Positions 10,561 to 22,075 of a stretch of 64,000 nt of DNA are shown one piece after another (within the stretch, counting starts at the first letter, position 1; each line of letters opens with the position of its first letter). Position numbers and translations under genes: made by a program. The notes under the pieces were generated by a model, which worked only from the letters and a program-made list of their open reading frames with translations, made no database searches and was not told where the DNA came from. This stretch comes from Cristatella mucedo. Lineage: Eukaryota; Bryozoa; Phylactolaemata; Cristatellidae. The stretch spans positions 3,531,001-3,595,000 of the forward strand of contig WPIO01000018.1 of NCBI GenBank assembly GCA_009760855.2, given 5' to 3'.

Positions 10561-11467
10561 TATCTCTTTCGTGCTGCTTGGTTGGCATAACAAATTGCTT
10601 CCATAGCCCTCGAGACGTACCGTAGTACTTATCCCGAAGGGTGATTACCCGAGCTGTAGCCTTACTTGTGTAAGGGGCCTCACAGGACTTGTCCACATGG
10701 TTTGCATTGTTTAGTTAAGACACCACATGCTTTGCTCTGATTGAACCCTGTTCACCTCATGCATACTCCAAATTACCCACGATAAAGCAATCTCATCCCC
10801 ATTGCTTCCGGGCGTTCTCTGCCAGCTGCTGCGTTGCCAGTAAACTACACCCGTCCAGACTCTGATTCGTGGGCACGTCCGGCACACAACTTTGCTCTCA
10901 TAAGAGCACATGCTGGGCGGCCGGAGGTAATACGCGACCGACGTACTCTTCAGTCTTACCGGCTCGAGCAGCCGTTGGCAGTCACGTGGAAGTGCACGGG
11001 CTGCCGGGGCAAGTCGAAGGTCGCAGGGGCAGGGATGAGGCCGCGAAATATTGCAAGCACTCGTGCCTGCCCCTGACTCCCAGCCGCGACCCCAGCCCTC
11101 CCCCGGCTGCTGCCGAGACGACAGAGCGAGTGCACTTGCCGCCCAAACGCTGGAACGCTTTGGTACGCGTTCGGAAACCAGAGGAAGCCTAGCAAGGGCA
11201 GGGCAAGCAGTTTGAGCGACAGAGCTGCGAAAATTACTTCCCGGAAACACGTCACGAGGCGGAACGGTGGCGACGAAGTGTGGACAGCAGTAAGTTATAG
11301 GGCGAGAGTAAAAAGGCATGAGAAATGCGGGTCGCGCTTAGAAGAACAGACCAGTGCTTTGTAGCAGCACACACGGGGGGAGAGATAAGCGAGCTTACGC
11401 ACGGCCAGGCGCCGGGCAGGCAATAACAGGCTCGAGATAGGGCGACGAGAGTCGATAGTAAACTAGA

Positions 11468-11608
11468 ACTTCGCCGATTGTACAGTCGTTTAAATAATGG
11501 CAGCAGAGCCCAACCTCGTTTCTCGAGACTCTCGTGCGAGGCGATGCTGCAGCATTGCCTGCTGCTGCAGCGCTCGAACCAACGTCCTGCGTCGCGAAGT
11601 TTGAGCAC
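11468..11608 (-). repeat. Possible diverged SINE B
   Basis: CGCCGATTGTACAGTCGTTTA, ATGGCAGCAGAGCC and CGAACCAACGTCCTGCGTCGCGAAG follow the order of reverse-strand SINE B at 10043-10180. The central part is replaced or heavily mutated. Confidence 0.45.
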
Positions 11609-13120
11609 CGCGCCGTCGAACCAGAAGGATAGGATAACGCGCGAGCGGAAGCTGCTACGCGAGACCGACGAACGCGAGTGCGCCACGCGGACGCCGCGCA
11701 GCGGCAGCGCGTGACGTCAGCGACCGTTACGTTACCGCTCGCGAGCGCGTCGGCGGACACGCCCGCAGGACGAAGTTAGCCAGTAGCGAAAACGGAAGCG
11801 GCAGCAGCAGCAGCAGCAGCAGCAGGTCGTCTCGCCGCTCGCTACGAGCCGCAAGCGCCGCACGGCGCGGCCGCTCGGGAGCTCGGCTGCCGAGCGGCAG
11901 CACCTGAGCGCAGCGCGAGCGGCGCCAGAGAGCGAAGCAGCAGAAGCTGAAGCCGCGAGCCTCACTGCCACTCACGAGCTCACTGCCTCACTGGGCAGGC
12001 AATGCCAGGACGGTGAGTGAGGCTGCCGCGACAGCCGCGGGGCAGCGGCGGCAACGGGCGGCCGTCGATGGCATCCAGCGCAGAACACGCCGCCTACTGA
12101 CCGCCCGCCGCCCAACGCTTGAGCGGGCGGTTTAACTCCCAGATAGCTCCCGCCGCCGCCGCCGGCACCTCGCAGCAATCTAGCAGCGCCGCCTGCGGCG
12201 TCTGGCGGTATGCCTAGAAACTTGCGCTCGCCCTGCGGCGGCTGCCGGCCAGCCGATGCCGCGCGTGCAACCTTCAGAGTAGGAAGGATGCTAGGAGCTT
12301 ACTCGCTCATAATTCGGCCGCCGAACGACACTCACAGCGTCGCTAACGTTCTCAATGCCCTATCAGCCGCGTCCGCTAAGCCGCCTCGGCAAGCCACAGC
12401 TGCCGCCTCTACCGCCGCTACCGCGCCGGCAGCCACTCGCCACTCACCACCGACGCCCGCGTGGCCGCGTCTTCAGCTCGCTACGGCCGAGTGAATGGGG
12501 GGGGGGGCAGTGGCTTAGCCCGACGGGATAGCGGTTGGCGCCATTGTGATTGGAGCTCGTGGACTGCTCCCTCCCCCCATCATTTCGTCCAATCACGCTA
12601 GAGCGAAGGGCCCGGGACGGCCGCGCGGGACGGCAGCTTTCTCCTTCGGCGCTGCTTCTAATTACGACCCGCGCAGCGCGCAGAGCTCGAAAGATAATTG
12701 ACAAGCTGTAGCACCCGAGAGTTTATTGTTCTTGACTCGACTTTCAGGTGGTTCCCACAAGATGCTTATCGGCGCTCGGCGCCTCCTGCACTCGCTCGTC
12801 TAATTGCCGCCCGAGTTTATCGCAAGCTCCTCGTTCGGTCCGACTTCGCGCCGCCGCGCCGCGTGCGCGCGGACCGACCGACCGCCGACGCTCCTTTCCG
12901 CCGCCGCCGCCGCCGCGCCGCTCTAGCCGCGTTGAAGGTCGGGTCGTCCGGCGGCGCGTTCCCGCTCCCGCTCCTCCTCCTCCTTGGATCCTCTTCCTCT
13001 TTGGATCGTGGCCTTGGCGCGCGCGAGGGGAGCGGAGAGTCGCCTCCGTGGCGGGCTGTGAGAAAACGCGACCGACTGCCAGGCACCACCTGAGCGCGGC
13101 AGCCGCCGCCGCCGCAGCAG

Positions 13121-13216
13121 CTGCCGCCCCGCAGCCTCGGCCGCAGCAGCAGCTGCCGCCCTGCAGCCTCGGCCGCAGCAGCAGCTGCCGCCCCGCAGCC
13201 TCGGCCGCAGCAGCCC
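13121..13216. repeat. 32-bp tandem repeat, about three units
   Basis: Units beginning CTGCCGCC recur at 13121, 13153 and 13185, each with GCAGCCTCGGCCGCAGCAG. They are nearly identical and sit in the GC-rich island. Confidence 0.8.
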
Positions 13217-14830
13217 TGAGCAGCAGCAGCCTTGGCCGCCACAGCCGCAGCAGCCCTGAGCGCCGCCGCAGCTGACGGTCGGTCGGTCGCACTCGATAGC
13301 GGCGCGACGCAACGCGACCGCCGGCGGCCGCCGCAGCTCGCCGGCGGGCGACTGCCGAGCCGCCTCGAGCTAACGAACGCGGCGAGGAGCGGAAAGCGAA
13401 GAAACAAGTTAACATAGTAGAGACCCGATCCGCTATTTATAAAGCGCAGCACGAGAGCCTAATCATTATCTCCGAGCGCTAGCATTACAGTCGCTAATTA
13501 GAATAACAATATATGCTTTAGCAGAAACCCCCCTCCTCGGAGAGCGGCCCTAGTTTTATGTGGGCATCTGCGGCTGCTCCGCCGGTCAGCTCGCAAAGGA
13601 AAACCACCGCCGGCGGCAATTACTGCCGCGGCCGTAGCCAGCGGCGCGGCAACACTCGGACCGTCGCGAGCGAACGGGCGAACTCGGCTGGCCGTCCGAC
13701 CGCCGCGGCTGCAGAGCGCGACGCCGCACTCTCGGCGCTCGGCTGCGTGAGCGCCGGCTCGCCGCTCCCGCCGCGGCTGCAGACGGCGCCGCGGCGAGGG
13801 GGAGACGACGACGCGCGACGACCGAGCGGTGCGCTCAGCGAGAGGGCAGGGGCAGCGGCGGCGGCGGCGCTGACACCCGCAGCGAGCGTCTCTTATCGGA
13901 GCGTCTCGCGCCGCCTCCCCGCCGCCGCCTCTGTCCGCTCGCCGGTCCGTCAGCTCGGGCGGCGGCGCTAATTGATGGGGGCCAGCCGGGCCGCCGCAGC
14001 GGCCTTATCGCGCGCGCGCAATGGCAGGAAGCAGGTTTGAAAAATAGCCCTACTAATTGGCAGCCGTCGGTCTCGCTCGTCGCCCGCCACCTTTGCCGCG
14101 ATCGGCCGCGTTGGCCGCGAGCCTCGTTGCCGAATCGCGCAGCAGCTTCTCGCGCCGCGGCTTCGCCCCGTCCTACCGTCGCCGCCGGTCACTACGGCGC
14201 GCCCGGCGTCACTACGCGCCCGACGGGCCACTTCGCAGGTGCGCGCGCAAGGAGTCCCCGAGAGTCGAGCCACGGTCGACGAAGAAGGAAGTGCCCGGGC
14301 GGCGGCAGCTAGCTGGGCGGCGGCTGCGGCGAAGCGACCAGGTCGCAGGCTCGCCGAGACGTCGCCGTTACTACGAGACTTGCGCAGACTTCGACCGGTC
14401 GCGGCGGTCTGCCCATCGCGCGACTTTCCCAGCTGCTACCTCGAGCTCCACCCGACCGGAGCCAGACTCTGTCTCCGCGCAAGCTATGCCAGCGCAATGC
14501 CGCCGTCGCGAGCGACTTCCGCCCCGATCGCGCGGCAGCGTCGCGGCGGTCCTCGTCGCGTCCACCGCTGTCTCCTCTGAGAGTGCGTGCGCTCGCTCGC
14601 TCGAGAGCGCGCGCCGCCGACTATTCCGCTAGCATCGGACTTCGCCAAGAGGCGAGTTCGCGAAGGCGGCGGCCAGCCGGCGCAGAAGGTCGCCGGTCGC
14701 GTACGTCTCTCGCGTTGAGCGTGCCGCGACGCAAGCACGCGGGACAGAACACAAGCGGGCGACGGCGAAAGCGCTCGCGACGACAGGAGCGCGCGGGTCA
14801 AAAGCGCGCCGAAAATGCACGTCAAAAATA

Positions 14831-15599
14831 TTTTCTTTTTAAGGAATGCTGGTTTATAAGCGTATTCATAATCGGAGTATTTTAAGAGTATTGTAAGTTC
14901 AAGATAGTCGATGCACACGAAATAGATAATCGAAAAAGATAGTCGATTTCTGAAATAATGTTTTTTGTTGAGCTCGACAAAAGGCGAGACGACTAGACGC
15001 CGAAGAGCCGGCCGCGTTAGCGCACGTGAACGGAAGATCAAGAGGCTTGGCTGCGAATGAAGCTAATGAAGTGAGCTGTAAGTCAAACAGAAGACCGCGA
15101 AGGTGATTCGGTTCTTGATATGGGAACAGTGAAACTTGTACAGAATTAGTGCGATGTGGCGTCCTGTTGACGAACAGGCAAGACGAGCTAACGAGTTTTG
15201 CACCATTTGCAGCCGATTAAGGATAGTGGTCGGTAGTCCTGAATGAATGGGAATAATTGCAATCTAGATGCGATGCCAGACATGCATGGGCTATTTTAGC
15301 TGTTGTACTCTGACAAAGTTTTTTCTAATTTTTGCCACGTTCCTCAGCTGAAGTAGAGCCGACTTTATCCTGGATGAAATTTCATAAAAAGTAGGGTGCC
15401 AAGAATTAGAACAGAGGTCAATGGAACGATGTGCCAGATACGATCATCTTGAGCGCGGTTGCTTCCAAATTGCTGGCAAGACTAGAATAGCCCGTAACTG
15501 CGAGATTAGTTTTATCGTCGTCAATCCTCAAGACTTCAAGCGGCCATACAATTTTGAATGTAATCGACGCATTCTGTTATGGATATTCATACAATTCAA
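14831..15599. other. No recognised feature
   Basis: AT-richer sequence following the GC island. Short frames only; no domain or repeat family recognised. Confidence 0.4.
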
Positions 15600-15738
15600 T
15601 ATATGTCATTCTTATAGCACCCCAAGGAAACTTAATCTCTATTCAAGCGCTTCACATTTGCCTCGGGGATCGAGCCCACGACCTCAGCCAGACCATGGTC
15701 GGGGTGAGCACCTTAACCGCTGGGCCAAACTAGCTCCG
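15600..15738 (-). repeat. SINE A copy
   Basis: Tail ATAGCACCCCAAGGAAACTTAA, CAAGCGCTTCACATTTGCC, ATCGAGCCCACGACCTCAGC, and head ending GCTGGGCCAAACTAGC. Confidence 0.87.
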
Positions 15739-15779
15739 CATTGAAAGAGGATCGGATTTTGAGCACGGCCGAGAAGGTT

Positions 15780-16520
15780 AATAATAATAATAGTACATTT
15801 GATATAGCGCTCTCGGAGAACTCAATCTCTTTCTAAACACTATACATTTGCTTTAAAAGAAAGCACGATCGAACAGTTAGCGGTAGCATGCTCAATGAAC
15901 AGTAAGCACAACATGGTTAGAGGTGATATGCACAGGGTCTGCTTATAAAACATAGTTAGTGGCAGGACGTACAGTGTCAGCACGCATACGCACATAAAGA
16001 ACGAATCACATAGACCCACTATATGCTGTGATAAATAGCTGCATTTTTAGCTTCTTTTTAAATGTTGACAAGTCAGGAATGTCGTAACGCAAGTCGGAAG
16101 TGAGTTACAGGTTTTGGGAGCATACTAACTAAAGTCGCGATCTCCAAAAGATTTGAAGTTCGTACCAGGTATAGGTGATAATAATAATAATAATAACAGT
16201 ACACTTGATAAAGGGCCCTAGGTGAACTGAATTTCTTTCTAGGCACTTTACATTTGCTGCAATGTAAACTAGGTAATCGATTAGATTCTGAAAAGCTGGT
16301 AATACGACGCTTAGCCTGGTGGGGGAGTAGATCTGATAGTTAGGCTGAAGCCAAAGAATAAGGAGACCTAAAAGTGAGTGAGTGACAAAACCTTGAAGTC
16401 GATGCATTGCTTGACTGGGTGCCAGTGCAGGTCGGCGAGAAGTGGCATGGTATGGAAACTGCGACGCTCACGACAGGCAAGCCTAGGTGCAGAGTTTTTC
16501 GCCAGCTGTAAGCACCTAAT
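15780..16520 (-). mobile_element. L2-like LINE 3' portion with a second tail nested inside
   Basis: Reverse-strand LINE. It begins with the ATT repeat and stem-loop (GATATAGCGCTCTCGGAGAAC), then the 3' untranslated region and RT C-terminus to about 16170. A second ATT repeat and stem-loop (16178-16265) interrupts it. RT homology resumes at 16280 (GATTCTGAAAAGCTGG) and runs to about 16520 (GCACCAGCTGTAAGC-like). The simplest reading is a short LINE tail inserted into an older LINE copy. Confidence 0.8.
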
Positions 16521-17600
16521 TTCACAGGGTCAAAAGTTAGGTTGAGCTGAGTGTCATTGGCGTATAAATCCAACATTGTGTTGTTCGACGAGGATATCGT
16601 CCAGAGGGGCCATATATAGTGAAAGGAAGGGAACCAAAGACAGAACCCAAAGGTAAACGTAAGCTAATTCAACAGCCTCATTTATATAGCGGCAGAAGAG
16701 CCTTTACCAGCTATTGCCGCAGCCTGCAGTGGAAAATAAAGGATCACCTACAATAGTACTCGAACACGATCTGGGTCGTGAAGTGCGAGCACTTTACCCG
16801 TGAGCTAAGACCCAGGTAGCCCATATTTTTAGGGCTTCTCGCATACCCGGCAGAAATTTACATCTACACTCTGATACTGAGACTATTTCTCTCACTGAGA
16901 TTGGAACCAACACAATTTAGCGCTGTGCCAGCGATAATTTGGAGTGCCGATATTCTTACTAAAAGAATCTGGTGACGAATGGCGTCAAGTGCTGCTGAGA
17001 GATGGGGGGGGGGGCTAACAGAAATGCCCTACCCTGATTGGTTAGTAGGTCATTGTAAACCAATTTCGGAGCAATTTCCTAGGGAATAATGGCTTTTCAA
17101 ACCTGATGATAGGAACTTAATAGCAAGATCAGATAAACTGATTTGATCGTATCGATGCTGGGCAACCACTGATTCACGAGTCGTTTAAAGGAAGGCAACA
17201 GGTGAACCGGACGCAAGTTACTCACGTCTACACCATCTAGGGTTGTCGTGTTGGTGAGTGGCTGGCTAAATCTGTTTGTTTCCTGAGGGACATGGGCTTT
17301 AGCAATGACTGTGGACGTATTTGCAATAATTTGTATGGTGGGCAGCAAAGGTTCTGTGAAGAATCTCATGAGAATTGTCGGTACAATTTTGATGTAGCGT
17401 GTGGTCGTCTCAGCTTGGCAAAAATCTAATGAGTTGAATAGTGACCACTGTGGAAGACGAGATAGGAGAGTGAGGCGATGTGGAGGTTGCAGTCCGGAAA
17501 CTTTGAGAAGATGGAGTCGCCTACTCCGCTCTGTCTTATCAGCCAAGAATGCATGCACAGTCGCCATTGGGATAATTGGGAAGTGTACTTACTTTTGTGT
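16520..17600 (-). mobile_element. Degenerate LINE of a second type, with SINE B inserted
   Basis: Minus-strand translation gives YANDTQLNLTFDP at about 16540 (RT catalytic region, ADD changed to AND) and VSNLRPVHLLPSFKRLV at about 17180-17240 (the [15 protein letters not shown] block). CTCACTGAGATTGGAACC near 16895 matches the block upstream of the catalytic loop. It is more diverged than the other LINE fragments and resembles 27100-28500. SINE B at 16664-16815 splits it. Confidence 0.65.
16664..16815 (-). repeat. SINE B copy
   Basis: TAATTCAACAGCCTCATTTA, TATAGCGGCAGAAGAGCC, a CCGCAGCCTGCAGTGG pairing block, AAAGGATCACC, and a tRNA-like end with GGTCGTGAAGTGCGAGCAC and GAGCTAAGACCC. Confidence 0.85.
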
Positions 17601-18084
17601 GGTCAAGAAGATTTTCGAGAGCGGAGGTTTTCACTGTTGGGTTATTGGTCGCTGGCTCGGCTATTTCTATGTAAAATTTCAACTTAGCCTTAGCTGAAAC
17701 TGATTAATACCACTTACAATACTACTCAAAAACCGGGAGTTGGGCAGTGAGTCCGGAATTGTTGGCGGACTTTTCAGGCTTATGTTTAGTATTCTTTTAT
17801 GTATTTATGTCAGCCGTAAACCAACGGACGTCTGGGCGGGAATAGACCTATTACTTAGTCAGAAGTGCAAACTCGTCTCGGACGTTAGCTAGAGACGTTT
17901 TTCAACTTAGCATCAAGGAGTAAAGGTTAGCATGAGGGTTGGCGGAAGAGCAGAGGACGCAAGATTTCTGTGGACAGCATCGACCTAAAGAGACTTTAGG
18001 TTTGTTTCTCTCACGTGAAATATTGGTTTTAGTTCCAAAAAATAATCCAGGGACAATGAAATCCACGTAAGATTAGAGGTGACA
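17601..18084. other. No recognised feature
   Basis: Probably eroded transposon sequence; no coding landmarks. Confidence 0.35.
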
Positions 18085-18205
18085 CTGTGCATGTTACATT
18101 AATCATTTGATCGTGCTTTCTGTACAGAATAAGTCAAGTGCCTAGAAAGAGAAAAGTTCTCTGAGGATGCTATACAAACGAATTGTTATTATTATTATTA
18201 TCATA
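18085..18205 (+). mobile_element. LINE 3' tail fragment
   Basis: GACACTGTGCATGTTAC, a shortened CGTGCTTTCTGTACAG, then AAGTGCCTAGAAAGAG...TCTCTGAGGATGCTATA and ATT repeats. Internally deleted relative to the consensus. Confidence 0.75.
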
Positions 18206-18875
18206 TGAAGAAGTAGTGAAGATTGGGGGCCATAGGTTACGCTCGTGGGAGGACATTTTGTCGACGGAGTGGCGGCCTTTAACATGTATAAGATCGGTGC
18301 CAGCCAGGGATCAAGGCTAGGGATAGATCTAAGCTAGCTACTTCCTAGGCATCTCTTCATTTCACATAGGAACACTGCAAGAGAACTCTTAAACGAAAGG
18401 TGACAAATTGCTGCTTGCTCGATGAAATGTATTGCAAAATATCATGCGTTTAAATACTATTTTTTAGTTTATTATATAATTGTGGTAAGTTTACTGGCTG
18501 GTACAGGCATGAAGTTTGCTATGACAAGCATTTGGCCGTAATCGATTGACCGCTCAAAGTAGCTGCGACGTTAGCAGAAATAACAATGCAAGTAGTTGGA
18601 ACACATCGAATCAGATCGGCTCAGATCAAAATGGATACTGAAATAGCCCCGGATGAGAAGAGAGCAATGTTTTGTTCAAAGAACTGAGAGCGAGTCAGAA
18701 AAGTCAGGGACGAAGCTGGGATTGCTACCTATATGGCCAGGACAGCTTACCACTAACTGGCTAGAGAATCGGAGATTAAAAATAATGCTTAGTAGGAGCT
18801 GAAGAAGGCGGTGACCCCTCCACCAGTTTTCCAACAAATCTTGGAGCGCATGAAAAAGAAACCTTCAGGGGCAGT
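18206..18875. other. No recognised feature
   Basis: No exon or repeat recognised. A GAAGAAGGCGGTGACCCC-like stretch near 18800 may be old LINE sequence. Confidence 0.3.
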
Positions 18876-19240
18876 ATGTTATGTATCTCCGTCTGTAACT
18901 TCACAAAGTCATAAAGATCATGTGGGTGTTACGCAGGAGAGTTTTGTATAGCTCACTCACAGCCTAAGCGGCTTTCGGTACGCATTCGGTAGCCAACAGA
19001 CTTCGTCTCACGCAACAAAGAGAAAGTGGGAAGCATAGCCGAGTCAGGAGAGCAGTTGAGGTAGTGAGTAGCATGGAAGTAGCAGCTCAGGACCGCTGAA
19101 AAGGATGTGCCATAGTCGGCAGTAGGAGAGTAGTTGTCGTTATCGGTGATAGCCAAGCAGCCGGTCGACTTCAGCCAGGTCTCATTAAAAGCGAAAATAT
19201 CCTGGGCGCCTTCAACTAACAGACTGCTAGCAGCTATCAT
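18876..19240 (-). mobile_element. Repeat U copy carrying an endonuclease fragment
   Basis: The minus-strand frame reads AFNETWLKS (the ETWL motif of LINE APE endonucleases), then NYSPTADYG. It continues without a break into the repeat U body ([12 protein letters not shown] and [18 protein letters not shown] in translation) and ends at TTACAGACGGAGATACAT. The same junction region is present at 6068-6346, so the fusion existed before this insertion. Confidence 0.7.
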
Positions 19241-19446
19241 ACTGCTACCACTTTATGAAGCAGTTTATTGCACAATGAGCGGGCATTCCAGAGCCAAAAG
19301 CTTACACGCGGTCATCGAGTTGAGTGTAAGTTGTATCGCATCTATCATTAGAAAAACCTGAAAACCACTTCCGACTTCAATGCGTAGTGGTAACAACGAT
19401 GCACGCCGTCGATTCGGCGCCGGTGGCGAAATGGCAACAAACGCGC

Positions 19447-19590
19447 GTATTAATACATTTGACATGGCGCCCTCAGAGAACTCAATCTTTTTTCTAAGCA
19501 CTTTACATCTGCTGCACAGGAAGCATGATCGAATGGTTGGTGGTAGCATGCTCAGTAAAACGAAAAGAATAGCATGTGTAGGTAATGCAC
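19447..19590 (-). mobile_element. LINE 3' tail fragment
   Basis: ATGGCGCCCTCAGAGAACTC, TTTCTAAGCACTTTACATCTGCTGC and CATGATCGAATGGTTGGTGG follow the reverse LINE 3' untranslated region. It faces the plus-strand tail at 19625-19722, forming an inverted pair. Confidence 0.85.
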
Positions 19591-19624
19591 CGTTGCCTGT
19601 CTTCTCGAGCTTCTGTTCCCCACT

Positions 19625-19722
19625 GTAAAACTTCCTTTGCAGCAAATGTAAAGCGCGTAGAAAGAGATTGAGTTCTCTGAGGGCGCTCTATCGAGTGCTT
19701 TATTATTATCGTTATTATCCTG
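19625..19722 (+). mobile_element. LINE 3' tail fragment
   Basis: CTTCCTTTGCAGCAAATG, the AAAGCGCGTAG...GAGGGCGCTCTATC stem-loop and ATT repeats. Only about the last 100 bp of the LINE are present. Confidence 0.85.
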
Positions 19723-21079
19723 AAAAACGTGGTCGTCTGTTCTATGTGGCGTCTTGCTCGTGGCCCCGCCCTTGGACGTCGGGCAAATCCGCCGCCAGCC
19801 AATGGCGGCGATCTCCGAAGCCTCAGTCCTCACCGTATGTACCTAATGACCCTTCGCTTTCGCTCTCGTCCTCCTCTTCTTCGATCGATTCCAATCCTCC
19901 GGCGCGCTACGACTCAACGAGCGAGCGCTCCGTCGTTGCGTAGCTGGAAACCCTCAGCTGGCGAGCTGGCGCCGGCGTCGCTTAGCGCCGAGTCGACTCT
20001 ACGCGCTACCGCAGCGCAGCGCGCTGCGCCTTAATTAGTCTAAGCCTTTAGGCAAAGCCGCGCGACTGCTGGTGCCGCCTCGTTCTGGCTCCTGACGCCA
20101 TCCTTAGCCTACCCTCCGGCTCTGCAGATATCGACTGATCCGAGGCCTCCCCAGGGCGTACTCACAGAAATCGCGATGTGAAATCGCGATGTGAAATCGC
20201 GTGTTACGCGACACGTCCAGGCGCAGGCGGTGACTCAGATCTCGTCACCCAAGCTCTGAAAAAAGCTTGCGTCTCCGCCCGCACTTGCTGTGCATCGCAC
20301 TCGAGCCTACGATGACCTCACCGATGTGGGCAAAAACGGACCGGCGTTAATTAGGTATGGACCTCTCATTTCCGAGAGATGAATAGTTAGTCGTACCGGG
20401 CCGCTAGCTGTACGCAGCCAGTTAAGTTAAAAGCGACCAGCGATGCCGGCGTTAGTATCGTAATCTCATTAGTAGTCTCACGCGACCTAATGCATGCCAT
20501 TGCCCAAGGCTGGAAAGAGCTATCAAAGTCCATCTGATTAAGCAAGAATAGACCGGAAATTAGCGCTGCGAAGCTTCGATTTTGCACATATATCGCGGTA
20601 CGCTATTTTTCGTATATACCCATACAATTGTGAGCTATTGTACCCAAGCGTTCCCATTCCAATTGGCTGTAAATTCGCGGGTTAATACCGCAATCCATTC
20701 TAATTCTCCGAAAATGCACCGGAAATTAACTGTGCAAAACTTATATTTTCATGGAATACTGCACAGTGCTATCGTTCAGGATTAGAGTAGATCGAGCTTG
20801 ATTTTGGTGGAATGCTGTGATTGCGGCAATTGATAATGCCTTCAAAGCCCATTCGCACGGAAACGCAAAATGGCGGGAAATTGTGAAGGTACATTTAACA
20901 AAGGTGTACTGTCATAAGGAATTAAAATTAGAACTTTGCCCAACTGATTTCCCTTCAACTTTTGCTTACTTAGATTGGACTACACCAATTTGTCTCACTC
21001 ATCACTCGGCCTGAGGATCAGTTGTCGTACCACCCTCTCTGTCTCCCTTTGTTTTTTGATCGCACAAAAGCGCTCTAGC
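19723..21079. other. Unannotated; locally GC-rich to about 20320
   Basis: Contains a triple tandem of GAAATCGCGATGT (about 20169-20205). Open frames on both strands at 19730-20030 resemble no known protein. From 20400 the sequence is AT-rich and featureless. Confidence 0.35.
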
Positions 21080-21196
21080 GTACACTCACGCACACACGCG
21101 CGCGAACTCTCACTCGCACACGCGCGCGCGCACGAACGCTCGCACATACACGTACACAAACAAACACACACATACACTAGCGTGTGGCGGCGAATA

Positions 21197-21238
<42 letters not shown>

Positions 21239-21312
21239 CACTCTATCTCTCTCTCTCCCCTCTCTCTCCCACTCATTCTCTCTCTCGCTCCCTTTTTCTC
21301 TCTCTCTTTTAC
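21080..21312. repeat. CA-rich then CT-rich microsatellites
   Basis: A CACACGCGCGC-type stretch (about 21084-21180) is followed by (CT)n (about 21199-21310) with minor interruptions. Confidence 0.92.
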
Positions 21313-22075
21313 TGGCAATCGTGTCTCTTACAATTCTCTACTAAAAAATCTCATTCTAGCATTAGTTCACAAAGCTGGTGCATGTATGTTAGATATGTAT
21401 GACAAGCTAGGAGTTACGCTTGGCTCTGAAGAAATTTGAGCACTTCTGCTCTCATAGTGGCTGGTGAAATATCAACAGGACTCTTTTTTAACTTTCAAAG
21501 GATTCCATCTAGACCAAAGGGTTATGAACACAATAGAGAAAAGATGAGCGCAACTATGAAACAATGGCTGAAAAAATGGTCATATATTGAAGTTTTTGGA
21601 ACTTTGATTTATGGAAAGAAAAACAAGTTATAAATGCAATCCCAAGTTTTGGTGAATGACAGGTGACCGGAACATGGTAAGTAAAGTTACTTTGTAAGAC
21701 ATGTTTAAACCAGAACTGGTACATCTACATCAGTAATGTGATTTTCCGTGAATAACGTCAACGGAGCGGCTTATTTTTGTAAACTTTGTAAATAAAAGCT
21801 GCTTAGCCCTAAACGAATGCTAGACCATCACTTGAAACTGTGAAACAAACGTATACGCACATTTCAAAATAATTACGCGCACATTGAGGTAAACTCTCTG
21901 ACTGGTAATTAAAATGAAGTATATAATGAAGTTAGATAGCATCAACGATTACTTTGTCTAAAGTGGGTGCTGCAGTTGCATTTATGACGGAATCGTTAAT
22001 TCCAAAACCTGAGTTGTAATAAAATACCAGTGGAGGTATAGAAATTTTTTTGAAGACCACGTTTTCCTGCATGAC
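21313..22075. other. No recognised feature
   Basis: AT-rich; short frames with no recognisable family. Confidence 0.35.

Larger units (their letters stand above)
11300..14830. promoter_or_regulatory. Large GC/CpG-rich island without a recognised gene
   Basis: About 3.5 kb of high-GC, CpG-dense sequence with CAG repeats (about 11798-11826), GCC runs (about 12900-12918) and a 32-bp tandem (13121-13216). Composition falls abruptly to AT-rich at about 14820. Several frames are open on both strands over hundreds of bases, as expected by chance at this GC content; none shows a known domain. It may be the promoter and 5' exon region of a neighbouring gene or of an alternative LMO transcript. Confidence 0.45.

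Noticed and set aside
10295-10696. Long Arg/Glu-rich or Leu/Ser-rich open frames on both strands
   Set aside because: They are translations of the CT/GT microsatellite in several frames; no non-repeat protein sequence supports them.
12744-13452. Long minus-strand frames (up to 223 codons) and overlapping plus-strand frames
   Set aside because: Several frames on both strands are open at once, as expected in CpG-rich DNA with GCC/CAG repeats; no domain or splice pattern picks out one.
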